Shown: positions 33,894 through 40,992 of the stretch, piece after piece
Layout: every line of letters begins with the position of its first letter
How positions within the stretch are numbered: the first letter of the stretch is position 1
Source of the DNA: Streptomyces sp. Isolate_45
Lineage (GTDB): Bacteria > Actinomycetota > Actinomycetes > Streptomycetales > Streptomycetaceae
Assembly: GCF_024721315.2 (NCBI RefSeq)
Contig: NZ_JANFAK020000074.1
Span: forward strand, 1 to 40,992
DNA: 40,992 bases
Direction of reading: 5' to 3'
Notes under the pieces: generated by a model
Seen by the model: the letters and a program-made list of their open reading frames with translations, nothing else
Told to the model about the DNA's origin: nothing
Database searches by the model: none
Position numbers and translations under genes: made by a program

Positions 33894-35756
33894 ATGCTGG
33901 ACGGGATCGACGACATCGACTGGGCGGAACTGGAACACGCCTACGGGCGGGCGGACGACGTGCCCGACCTGCTGCGGGCGGCCGGCTCGGCGGACGCCCG
34001 GGTACGGGAAGAGGCGTCGGAGGAGCTGCACTCGTCGCTCTGCCACCAGGGGACGGTCTACTCGGCGACGGCCGCGGCCGTGCCGTTCCTCGCGCGGCTC
34101 GTCAAGGACGGCCCCGGTCACCGGCTGCCACTGCTGTGGTTGCTGCACGGCGCGGCCGACGGGACGGGCCGCGAGCACCGCCGGGTGCGCCGGGCGGTGG
34201 CCGCCGCGCTGCCGGCCCTGCTCGGCCTGACGGCGGACGAGGACCGGGAGGTCCGGCGCGCGATGGTGTGGATCGTCGCCGCCTGCGAGGAGGCCTCCCT
34301 GCCGCTGCTCCCGCTGTTGCGGGCCCGGATGGAGGAGGAAGGGGACGCCGAGGTGCGGGCCGACCTCGTCACGGCCCTCGGCCTGCTCGACGTCTCGCCC
34401 GGCGGCCGGGACGCGCGCAACCGGGCGCTGCTGTCCGCGCCGGAACCCCTGGTGCGCAGGGCCGCGGTGACGGACCTGCTGCGCACGGCCCCGCTGCCGC
34501 TGCCGACGGACCTGGTGGATTCGGCGCTCGACGCCCACGGCGCGGCTCCCGCCGACGGGTCGGGCCATCCGTGGCCCGATACCTACCGGCCGCTCGTGGA
34601 ACGGCTGCTGGACGATCCCGACGCGGCGTTCCGGGCGGTGGAGCGGGGTCTGCCGCTGGCGGCGGCGCTCACCGAGCAGTGGCGCGACCGGGAGCGGGAC
34701 GTGCTGCCGTGGCTCGCCGCGACGGCGCGGGACGCGGAGGACCTGTGCCGGGTGGCGCGCGTCGCCGCCGCGCTGGACGGGGGTCGGCCCGCGCCGTGGC
34801 TGGACCCGCACCTGCGGTCCGCGGACCCCGCCGTACGGGTGGCGGCGACGCACGCCGCGGTGCGGCTGCGGGTGCCCGGCGCCGTCGCCCTCGTCCTGCG
34901 GCTGATGGACGAACTGCCGCACGAGGCGGCCGAGCTGCGGCTCACCCCCGTCAGCGCGCCGGGCACGATCGTGTCCGCGGTGGTGGACGTGTTCGGCGCG
35001 GACGCCGAGCCGGTGGCGCGGCGGGTCGCGGACCGGCCCCGCGCCGAGTGGGTGGACGCCCTGCGGCGCTTCCCCGCGCTCGCGGCCGGCCGGGTGGACG
35101 AACTCGTACGCCTCCTGCCCACCTCGGCCGGGGTGCTGGGAGCGCTGGGCGCGGCGGCGGGACCCGTGGCGGCGCGCGCCCTGCTGGCCCGGGCCGAGGC
35201 CGGGGACCTGGAGGCGGCCACGGCGCTGGTGCGCGTCACGGGCGAGGCGGGGCCCGCGGTGGACGCGGTACGGGGGCTGCCGGAGGCCTTGGCACGCCGC
35301 CGGGCGGCCGTCCGGGTGGCGGGCGAACTCGGCCCGGCCGCGAAGGCGCTGCTGCCGCTGGTGGAAGAGCGGCTGGGCGCGCCGGACCGGGAGAGCCGGG
35401 CGGACGCGGCCGCCGCCGTCTGGCGGGTCACGGGCCGCAGGCACGACACGGCCCCGGTCATCGCGCGCCAACTCGTCCGCCGGGGCGCCCTCCACGCGCC
35501 GCACCCGGGCGCGCTGCGCGCACTGACGGCGATGCGGATGCTGCCGGAGGAGGCCCGGTCGGCGGTGGAGCACATCGCCTCCTCACCGCGCCGGGTCGTC
35601 GGGGGGTTCCCGTGCGACGGGACGCCGCACCCGGACCTGGCGGTGAGGGAACTGGCCCGGGGGTTGTTGGCCCTCACCCCGGTGCCGCGGCAGCCGCGGT
35701 CGCCGCGCAATGGAACAGGGCCGCCCGGGGAGGTCTGCTCCCGGGCGGCCCCGTGA
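33894..35756 (+). CDS. HEAT-repeat protein of unknown function
   Basis: A 620-residue soluble protein built of repeated helical pairs, for example LRAAGSADARVREEASEELH, VRRAVAAALPALLGLTADED, EVRADLVTALGLLDVSPGGR, LRSADPAVRVAATHAAVRLR and APDRESRADAAAAVWRVTGR, all of the HEAT/PBS-lyase type. Such solenoids usually bind partner proteins. No catalytic motif is seen. ATG 33894 is preferred to GTG 33888 by distance to GGG. The last codons lie within a strong terminator stem (35718-35751), so the extreme C-terminus may be unimportant. It converges with the protease gene. Confidence 0.82.
   Translation: MLDGIDDIDWAELEHAYGRADDVPDLLRAAGSADARVREEASEELHSSLCHQGTVYSATAAAVPFLARLVKDGPGHRLPLLWLLHGAADGTGREHRRVRRAVAAALPALLGLTADEDREVRRAMVWIVAACEEASLPLLPLLRARMEEEGDAEVRADLVTALGLLDVSPGGRDARNRALLSAPEPLVRRAAVTDLLRTAPLPLPTDLVDSALDAHGAAPADGSGHPWPDTYRPLVERLLDDPDAAFRAVERGLPLAAALTEQWRDRERDVLPWLAATARDAEDLCRVARVAAALDGGRPAPWLDPHLRSADPAVRVAATHAAVRLRVPGAVALVLRLMDELPHEAAELRLTPVSAPGTIVSAVVDVFGADAEPVARRVADRPRAEWVDALRRFPALAAGRVDELVRLLPTSAGVLGALGAAAGPVAARALLARAEAGDLEAATALVRVTGEAGPAVDAVRGLPEALARRRAAVRVAGELGPAAKALLPLVEERLGAPDRESRADAAAAVWRVTGRRHDTAPVIARQLVRRGALHAPHPGALRALTAMRMLPEEARSAVEHIASSPRRVVGGFPCDGTPHPDLAVRELARGLLALTPVPRQPRSPRNGTGPPGEVCSRAAP
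35718..35751. terminator. Terminator overlapping the 3' end of the HEAT gene
   Basis: GGGCCGCCCGGG (35718-35729) pairs with CCCGGGCGGCCC (35740-35751) around a 10-base loop. It lies inside the last codons of the HEAT gene and 46 bases beyond the protease stop, so it can serve both converging genes. Confidence 0.82.
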
Positions 35757-35796
35757 TCTAACGGTTCAGCTGTGGTTCACGCTCGGACCCGGTGGG

Positions 35797-38064
35797 TCAG
35801 AAGGTGAGCTTCCAGCTGTCGATCTTGCCGACGTCGGCGGAGGCGAGGTCCGCGACACGGAGCTTCCAGACACCCTGGGCGACCTCGGAGGAGGCGTTCA
35901 CGGTGAACTGCTGGACGATGTTGTCCGCGCTGCCGCCGGTGCGGTTGCGCAGGTTGTAGACGGAACCGTCGGGGGCGACCAGGTCGACCTTCAGGTCACC
36001 GACGTAGGTGTGGAGGATGTTGACGTCCACCTTGAGGGCGCTGGAGGCGTTGCCCGTACGGTTCACCGTGATGGGCGACTCGACCGTGGAGTTGTCCGCG
36101 ATCGCGTAGTCGGTCGTGTTCTCGAACACGCTCGGCTGCGAGGTGCCGACGGTCCAGGTGAAGGCCGCCGTGCCGGACTTGGCCTGCGAGTCGGTCACCG
36201 TGACGGTCACGTTGGACGTGCCCGCCGTGGAGGCCGTGCCCGAGATCAGGCCGGTGGAGGAGTTGATGGACAGGCCGGCCGGCAGGCCGGTCGCCGCGTA
36301 GCTCAGCGCACCCGGGTTCGTGCTGTTCGCCTGGATCTGCAGGCTCACCGCGCTGCCCGTGATGGTGTTCTGGTTGCCGGGGTTGGTGACCGTCACGCCG
36401 TTGGCGATGCGGGCACCGACGGCGACGCCGGCCCAGGCGTTGGCCACGTTGTTGTACGTGGTCGAGCCCTGGCCGTACAGGTCGGCGGCGGCCTGGAGGG
36501 TGGCGGTGCGGGCGGCGGCGTAGTTCGTGTTCGACTTGAAGTAGCCGACCGTCAGCGCGCGGAACCAGATCTTCGAGGCGGCGTCACGGCCGATCGCGGT
36601 GACGGGCTGGCCGTCCGCGGTCGGGGAGTCGTAGCTGACCCCGTTGACCACCTTGGCGCCCGAGCCCTCGGAGGCCAGGTAGTACCAGTGGTTGGCCGGA
36701 CCCGAGGAGTAGTGGACGTCGATGCCGCCCAGACCCGAGTACCAGGAGTCCTTGGACGAGCCGTCCTTGCTCGGCTTGTCCATGTAGCGCAGCGGGGTGC
36801 CGTTGCCGCGGATGTCGATCTTCTCGCCGACCAGGTAGTCGCCGACGTCCTGCGGGTTGTTGGCGTAGAACTCGACGGCCGCCGCGAAGATGTCGGAGGT
36901 CGCCTCGTTCAGGCCGCCGGGCTCACCGCTGTAGGTCATGTTGCCGGTGACCGAGGTGAGGCCGTGGGTCATCTCGTGCGCCGCGACGTCGGTGGAGGTG
37001 AGCGGCTTGGCGTTGCCGTCACCGTCGCCGTACGTCATGCAGAAGCAGGAGTCGTCCCAGAAGGCGTTCACGTAGTTGTTGCCGTAGTGGACGCGGCTGT
37101 ACGGCGAGACGCCGTCGTTGCGCAGGCCGTTGCGGCCGTGGACGTTCTTGTAGTAGTCCCACGTGACCGCGGCGCCGTAGTGCGCGTCGGCCGCGGCGGT
37201 CTCCAGGTTGGAGGCCGCGCCGTTGCCCCAGACGTCATCGGTGCCCGAGAAGAGGGTGCCGGTGCCGGAGGTGCCGCGGTTGAGGTTGTTGGTCTTGTGG
37301 TTGCCGCGGGTGGCGTCGGTCAGCGTGTAGTTGCTGCCCGACTGCGAGGACCCGAGCGTCACCTGGCCGCTGTACATGGTGTTGCCGGTGCCGGTCTCGA
37401 TGGCCTGCCACTCGGTGATCTTCGCGCCGGTCTTGGCGTTGGTCACCACGTGCAGCTCGTTCGGGGTGCCGTCGTGCTGGAGCCCGCCGACGACGGTCTC
37501 GAACGCGAGGACCGGGGCGCCCTCGGCCGCCCAGATCACCTTGCGGGCGTTCTTGGAGGCCTTGGCCTCCTTCGAGCCCTCGGCGTTGGCGGCGGAGACG
37601 GCCTGGCTCTCGGCGGCCGCCGGCGTGACCGAGGCGTTGGTGTCCGCGACCTTGATCTCGTGGTTGGTCGCCTTGGTGACGCTCCTGGTGACGCCGCCCT
37701 TGGCATGGACGGTGAGGTCACCACCGAGCACGGGCAGGCCGTCGTAGGTCCGCTCGTACGACGTGTGCGTGGTGCCGTCCGCGTCCTTGACGACGTCGCG
37801 GACGACCAGCTTCTCGCCGGAGCCGAGGCCCAGGGCCTTGGCCGCCTGCACGGTGGTGGAGTTGGCCTCGGCAAGGAGCGTCGCACGCTCCGAAGCGCTG
37901 AGTTTGAGGTTGGCCGCGCCCGGGTTGGGCTGGGCTGCCGCACTGGCCTGCGACGCGGTGGCGTCGGCGGTGGCACTGCCGGCCTGTATGCCTACGGCGA
38001 GCAGTGCTGCCGCGGCGACGAGCGCTCCGGCCGCGGTGGCACGCCTCTGGGGGGTGGGACTCAA
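35797..38064 (-). CDS. Secreted M4 (thermolysin-like) metalloprotease with P-domain
   Basis: A 755-residue preproprotein. Signal peptide at 1-33 (RRATAAGALVAAAALLAVGI), FTP/PepSY propeptide to about 225, peptidase M4 catalytic domain about 230-385 and its helical C-terminal domain to about 553, a He_PIG-like Ig domain (about 556-640), and a P/proprotein-convertase-type domain (about 648-755). Zinc motif HEMTH is at 363-367, the third ligand Glu387 is in GGLNEATSD, and His451 in DVHYSSGPANH is the likely catalytic-site histidine. The TTG start at 38064 is supported by AAGGAG 6 bases upstream and by the signal peptide; the longer frame is not. It probably degrades extracellular protein. Confidence 0.94.
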   Translation of the reverse strand: MSPTPQRRATAAGALVAAAALLAVGIQAGSATADATASQASAAAQPNPGAANLKLSASERATLLAEANSTTVQAAKALGLGSGEKLVVRDVVKDADGTTHTSYERTYDGLPVLGGDLTVHAKGGVTRSVTKATNHEIKVADTNASVTPAAAESQAVSAANAEGSKEAKASKNARKVIWAAEGAPVLAFETVVGGLQHDGTPNELHVVTNAKTGAKITEWQAIETGTGNTMYSGQVTLGSSQSGSNYTLTDATRGNHKTNNLNRGTSGTGTLFSGTDDVWGNGAASNLETAAADAHYGAAVTWDYYKNVHGRNGLRNDGVSPYSRVHYGNNYVNAFWDDSCFCMTYGDGDGNAKPLTSTDVAAHEMTHGLTSVTGNMTYSGEPGGLNEATSDIFAAAVEFYANNPQDVGDYLVGEKIDIRGNGTPLRYMDKPSKDGSSKDSWYSGLGGIDVHYSSGPANHWYYLASEGSGAKVVNGVSYDSPTADGQPVTAIGRDAASKIWFRALTVGYFKSNTNYAAARTATLQAAADLYGQGSTTYNNVANAWAGVAVGARIANGVTVTNPGNQNTITGSAVSLQIQANSTNPGALSYAATGLPAGLSINSSTGLISGTASTAGTSNVTVTVTDSQAKSGTAAFTWTVGTSQPSVFENTTDYAIADNSTVESPITVNRTGNASSALKVDVNILHTYVGDLKVDLVAPDGSVYNLRNRTGGSADNIVQQFTVNASSEVAQGVWKLRVADLASADVGKIDSWKLTF

Positions 38065-38222
38065 CGCAGACTCCTTCTGCAAGGGGGGTTCCGGACGGCT
38101 GGGTAGGGCCTCCGGGCAGATCAGGGCTGGTGCGATGAACGGTCGAAGAGTGCCACCTGTGGGCCGTGATGTCAGGGCCGCGTCAAAAGGTTGGCCGGAA
38201 ACGGTTCGTTGTCCGAAGATAC

Positions 38223-38236
38223 GTATCCGGTATCCG
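38223..38236. promoter_or_regulatory. Tandem heptamers GTATCCG x2 upstream of the protease gene
   Basis: Two exact, directly adjacent 7-bp copies, about 160 bases before the protease start. Direct repeats of this kind are used by response regulators and some activators. Role inferred only. Confidence 0.35.
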
Positions 38237-38309
38237 AACCATTCACCTTCGCGTGCGAAGGGGGTGTCCAATATGCGGAGTGGTTGATACCGGTTTCTAA
38301 CACTTGGGC

Positions 38310-38325
38310 AACGAGAGCTCTCGTT
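38310..38325. promoter_or_regulatory. 16-bp perfect palindrome AACGAGAGCTCTCGTT
   Basis: It is located 121 bases before the sugar transferase start and 245 bases before the protease start. The symmetry with no spacer suits a dimeric regulator. Target and binder are unknown. Confidence 0.5.
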
Positions 38326-38446
38326 AACGCAAACGGCATTTACCGTACGGGTGTTTGTCGTACTGTTTCCCGGTGCGACAGTCGCTCGTTGCCAGGGGAA
38401 GCCGCGGGCACGCGCCAATGTCATAGACCACGTGCCAGGGGGGCCC

Positions 38447-39934
38447 ATGAGGCATGTCCATTTTCCTGCGCAAAGGGTGGCCAGAGCAGTCTCCGAGTCC
38501 GATGGGCCGGCAACCGCCCCGGCACGGCGGCTCGGTGACAAGGCCCGCTGGTACCTGCCCGCCGCAATCACCGCCGACTTCGTCGGCGCCGCCGTGCCCG
38601 TCGGCCTCGTGTTCGAGGCCGCGCAGCAGGCCCGCCCCGTCTACTGCGCCGTCGGCGCCGCCCTGGCGTGGACCGGGGTGCAGGCGCTGAGGCGCCGTTA
38701 CACCTCCCGCGTGCTCGGAGAATCCCGAGGAGTCCTGCCGGTCCTCCATGACTGGCTGATTCTCATCGGGGTCCTCGCCGTCGCCCGGGTGGTGACGGGC
38801 GAGAGCACCCCGCGGCTGGCGGCCCTCGGGGCGCTGTTGCCGGCGCTGCTCATCACCGTCGCCTGCCACAAGCTCACCTACCGCCACCTCACGGCGGCCC
38901 GCCGCGAGGCGCACGCCGTCAGCCGGGTCCTGGTGGTCGGAGAGCCCGAGGCGGCCGAGCACGTCATCGCCCACCTCGCCGCGCGGACCGACCACCCGTA
39001 CGTCGTCGTCGGCGTGGTTCCCGTCGGCGCAGGCGCCCTGACCAGCGGAACACCCGTCGCCGGGCGGCTCGACGACGGGATGCCCGAGGCGCCGAACGGC
39101 GACTCGGCCGCCGTCCTCGGCGCCGTCCGCAGCCACCAGGCCGACCTCGTGCTCGTCGCGCCCGGCGTGCGGATCGCGGGGGAGCGGCTGCGCCGCGTGG
39201 CGTGGGCCCTGCACGACGAGGGGCTCGAACTGGCGGTGTTCCCGGGACTGGTCGAGATATCCGTCAAGCGACTGGAGACCCTGTCCGCCGGCGGCCTCGC
39301 CGTGCTGCGGATCGCGCCGCCCGTGCGCCGGGGCGTGCAGCCCCTGCTCAAGTCGGCGCTGGACCGCATCGGGGCGGGAGTCGGCCTGATCCTGCTGTCG
39401 CCGATGTTCCTCGCCGTCGTGCTGGCGATCCGGCTGGGCTCGCGCGGCCCCGCCTTCTACAGCCAGGACCGGATCGGCCGCGACGGCGAACCCTTCGTCA
39501 TGTGGAAGTTCCGCACGATGGTGGTGGACGCGGACAAGCTGAAGGCGGAGCTCTCCGGGGCCAACGAGAACGACGGCCTGATGTTCAAGATGCGCCGCGA
39601 CCCCCGGGTGACCCGGGTGGGCCGGCTGCTGCGCCGGACCTCCATGGACGAACTGCCCCAGCTGCTGAACGTGCTGGCCGGCAGCATGTCGCTGGTGGGG
39701 CCGCGCCCGCCGCTGCCCGAGGAGGTGGCGGAGTACGACGAGGTCGAGCTGCGCAGGCTCGCGGTGCGGCCCGGTATGACCGGTCTCTGGCAGATCAGCG
39801 GACGGTCCGACCTGTCCTGGGATGAAACGATTCAGCTAGATCTCCAGTACGTCGACAACTGGTCCTTCACCAGCGATGTCGACGTGATGGGCCGTACCCT
39901 CCGCGCCGTTGTCGACGGTCGCGGAGCGTACTGA
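38447..39934 (+). CDS. Polyprenyl-phosphate sugar-1-phosphate transferase (exopolysaccharide initiation)
   Basis: A 495-residue membrane enzyme of the WcaJ/PssY-like group that loads the first sugar phosphate onto undecaprenyl phosphate. The N-terminal half has about four membrane segments (AAITADFVGAAVPVGLVFEA, WLILIGVLAVARVV, ALGALLPALLITVACH) and a Rossmann-like region (VSRVLVVGEPEAAEHVIAHL). One more segment (LDRIGAGVGLILLSPMFLAV) leads into the catalytic domain with AFYSQDRIGRDGEPFVMWKF, RTMVVDADKLKAEL, SMDELPQLLNVLAGSMSLVG, PRPPLPEEV and RPGMTGLWQISGRSDLSW. ATG 38447 follows AGGGGGG. It converges with a GDP-fucose synthase gene 14 bases away, with no terminator between them. Confidence 0.94.
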   Translation: MRHVHFPAQRVARAVSESDGPATAPARRLGDKARWYLPAAITADFVGAAVPVGLVFEAAQQARPVYCAVGAALAWTGVQALRRRYTSRVLGESRGVLPVLHDWLILIGVLAVARVVTGESTPRLAALGALLPALLITVACHKLTYRHLTAARREAHAVSRVLVVGEPEAAEHVIAHLAARTDHPYVVVGVVPVGAGALTSGTPVAGRLDDGMPEAPNGDSAAVLGAVRSHQADLVLVAPGVRIAGERLRRVAWALHDEGLELAVFPGLVEISVKRLETLSAGGLAVLRIAPPVRRGVQPLLKSALDRIGAGVGLILLSPMFLAVVLAIRLGSRGPAFYSQDRIGRDGEPFVMWKFRTMVVDADKLKAELSGANENDGLMFKMRRDPRVTRVGRLLRRTSMDELPQLLNVLAGSMSLVGPRPPLPEEVAEYDEVELRRLAVRPGMTGLWQISGRSDLSWDETIQLDLQYVDNWSFTSDVDVMGRTLRAVVDGRGAY

Positions 39935-39948
39935 GGGCCGTGGTGGAG

Positions 39949-40893
39949 TCAGCTTTGGTCCAGCCACCACCGGTAGGTGGCGGCGATGCCGTCCCGCAGC
40001 GGGATGCCGGGCTTCCAACCCAGCGAGGTGAGGCGGCCGACGTCCAGCAGCTTGCGCGGCGTCCCGTCGGGCTTCGAGGTGTCCCAGGCGAGCTCGCCCC
40101 GGAACCCGGTCACCTCGGCGACCGTCTCGGCGAGGGCCTTGATGGTCAGGTCCTCGCCGCAGCCGATGTTGACGGGCTCGTCGCCGTCGTAGCGCTCCAA
40201 CAACACGGCGCAGGCGGCCGCGAGGTCGTCGACGTGGAGGAACTCGCGGCGCGGGGTGCCCGATCCCCACAGCGTGACCTCCTCGCGCCCCTCGGCCGCG
40301 GCCTCGTGGAAGCGGCGGATCAGCGCGGGCAGGACGTGCGAGGACTCCAGGTCGAAGTTGTCGCCCGGACCGTAGAGGTTCGTCGGCATGGCCGAGATGT
40401 ACGAGGCCCCGTACTGCTTGCGGTACGACTGGACCTGCACGATGCCGGCGATCTTGGCGAGGGCGTACGCCTCGTTGGTGGGCTCCAGCGGACCCGTCAG
40501 CAGCGCGTCCTCGCTGATCGGCTGCGGGGCCAGCTTCGGGTAGATGCAGGACGACCCGAGGAACAGCAGGCGCCCGACGCCGGCCGCGTGCGACCCGGCG
40601 ATGACGCTGAGCTGGATCTTGAGGTTGTCCTCCAGGAACTGCACCGGGTACGTGCTGTTGGCCATGATGCCGCCGACCTTGGCGGCGGCCAGCACGACCG
40701 CGTCGGGGCGGACGTCCCTCAGGTAGGCCTCGGTCGCCGCGGCGTCGCGCAGGTCGAGGTCGGCCCGGCCCCGGGTGAGCACCTCGTGGCCGTCGGCGGT
40801 CAGCCGGCGGGCGACCGCGGAACCGACGAGGCCGCGGTGACCGGCGACGAAGACGCGGGCGTGCGGAGGCAGGAGCGGCAGCGAACTTGTCAT
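39949..40893 (-). CDS. fcl: GDP-L-fucose synthase
   Basis: A 314-residue short-chain dehydrogenase-type epimerase/reductase making GDP-L-fucose from GDP-4-keto-6-deoxymannose with NADPH. The nucleotide loop GHRGLVGSA is at 18-26. Ser114/115 and Cys116 lie in FLGSSCIYPK, and Tyr143 and Lys147 in NEAYALAK, matching the Ser-Cys-Tyr-Lys set of the E. coli enzyme. PTNLYGPGDNFDLESSHVLP and RREFLHVDDLA are also typical. A partner GDP-mannose dehydratase gene (gmd) would be expected and is not in the window; it may lie beyond 40992. With the neighbouring sugar transferase it suggests polysaccharide or glycan synthesis. Confidence 0.94.
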   Translation of the reverse strand: MTSSLPLLPPHARVFVAGHRGLVGSAVARRLTADGHEVLTRGRADLDLRDAAATEAYLRDVRPDAVVLAAAKVGGIMANSTYPVQFLEDNLKIQLSVIAGSHAAGVGRLLFLGSSCIYPKLAPQPISEDALLTGPLEPTNEAYALAKIAGIVQVQSYRKQYGASYISAMPTNLYGPGDNFDLESSHVLPALIRRFHEAAAEGREEVTLWGSGTPRREFLHVDDLAAACAVLLERYDGDEPVNIGCGEDLTIKALAETVAEVTGFRGELAWDTSKPDGTPRKLLDVGRLTSLGWKPGIPLRDGIAATYRWWLDQS

Positions 40894-40992
40894 ACCGCCG
40901 ATGATGCCAGTCCGCCGCCGCGGCTTCCCGCACGGTCCGGATCCGGTCGTACCCGGGCCCGGGCACGGCGGACCCGCCGGCGACTCCGGGCG

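Larger units (their letters stand above)
38065..38446. other. 382-base divergent region between protease and sugar transferase
   Basis: No gene is supported. It contains two adjacent copies of GTATCCG (38223-38236), a small palindrome GATACGTATC (38218-38227) overlapping them, and a perfect 16-bp palindrome (38310-38325). It is AT-richer than the coding DNA. Two divergent promoters are expected, but boxes cannot be fixed. Confidence 0.5.

Noticed and set aside
35710..38106. 798-codon open frame on the plus strand opposite the protease gene
   Set aside because: The minus strand encodes a complete M4 protease with intact motifs. The plus frame is low-complexity Val/Gly/Arg sequence, as expected from the antisense of GC-biased codons.

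Overview
The window is a gene-dense, very GC-rich stretch of a Streptomyces-type chromosome. The evidence is the third-position GC bias in every frame, the frequent GTG/TTG starts, and the gene content: IcmA-type acyl-CoA mutase, DUF6230/DUF6114 secreted and membrane proteins, a pyk-ackA-pta/pfkA block and a GlgE-type glycogen cluster. From memory, the order resembles the S. coelicolor SCO5413-SCO5426 and SCO5440-SCO5444 region. I see no integrase, transposase, insertion sequence, CRISPR array, tRNA or rRNA, so this looks like core chromosome. The first 75 bases are an unbroken C run, most likely a contig-end artefact.

Layout. (1) 108-3759: a GH6-like lipoprotein (minus) whose two acidic active-site positions are replaced, two minisatellite-like repeat arrays, and an ArsR-type regulator divergent from an MFS exporter with an 18-bp operator-like palindrome between them. 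(2) 3781-8495: a MarR regulator, a DUF3817 membrane protein, icmA with a perfect 24-bp palindrome over its apparently leaderless promoter, a TetR regulator, and a thioredoxin-TPR protein, the last two divergent around another palindrome. (3) 8496-11797: a 605-base non-coding region with large dyads, then a three-gene unit: secreted DUF6230 protein, DUF6114 membrane protein with an acidic tail, and a secreted repeat-rich protein. An 18-bp stem-loop lies between the first two genes. (4) 11901-18124: pta, ackA and pyk on minus, divergent from pfkA. This is a lower-glycolysis and acetate-overflow node. (5) 18246-31483: an XRE-type regulator, then the GlgE pathway on minus (glgE-treS-mak-glgB), and, divergently, a GNAT acetyltransferase, an unknown helical protein and glgP. 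(6) 31708-35756: a small secreted acidic protein, a nitronate-monooxygenase-like flavoprotein under a 24-bp palindrome, and a HEAT-repeat protein. (7) 35797-40893: a secreted M4 metalloprotease with a P-domain, a polyprenyl-phosphate sugar transferase and a GDP-fucose synthase.

How the genes work together. TreS, Mak, GlgE and GlgB form the complete trehalose to maltose to maltose-1-phosphate to branched alpha-glucan route, with GlgP as the degrading enzyme. PfkA, Pyk, AckA and Pta handle downstream carbon flux and acetate. IcmA interconverts isobutyryl- and n-butyryl-CoA, but its small B12 subunit is not in the window. The least explained parts are the DUF6230/DUF6114 operon with its structured leader and the set of perfect palindromes at regulator-like positions. 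No computation was run: folds, homology and operators are read by eye.
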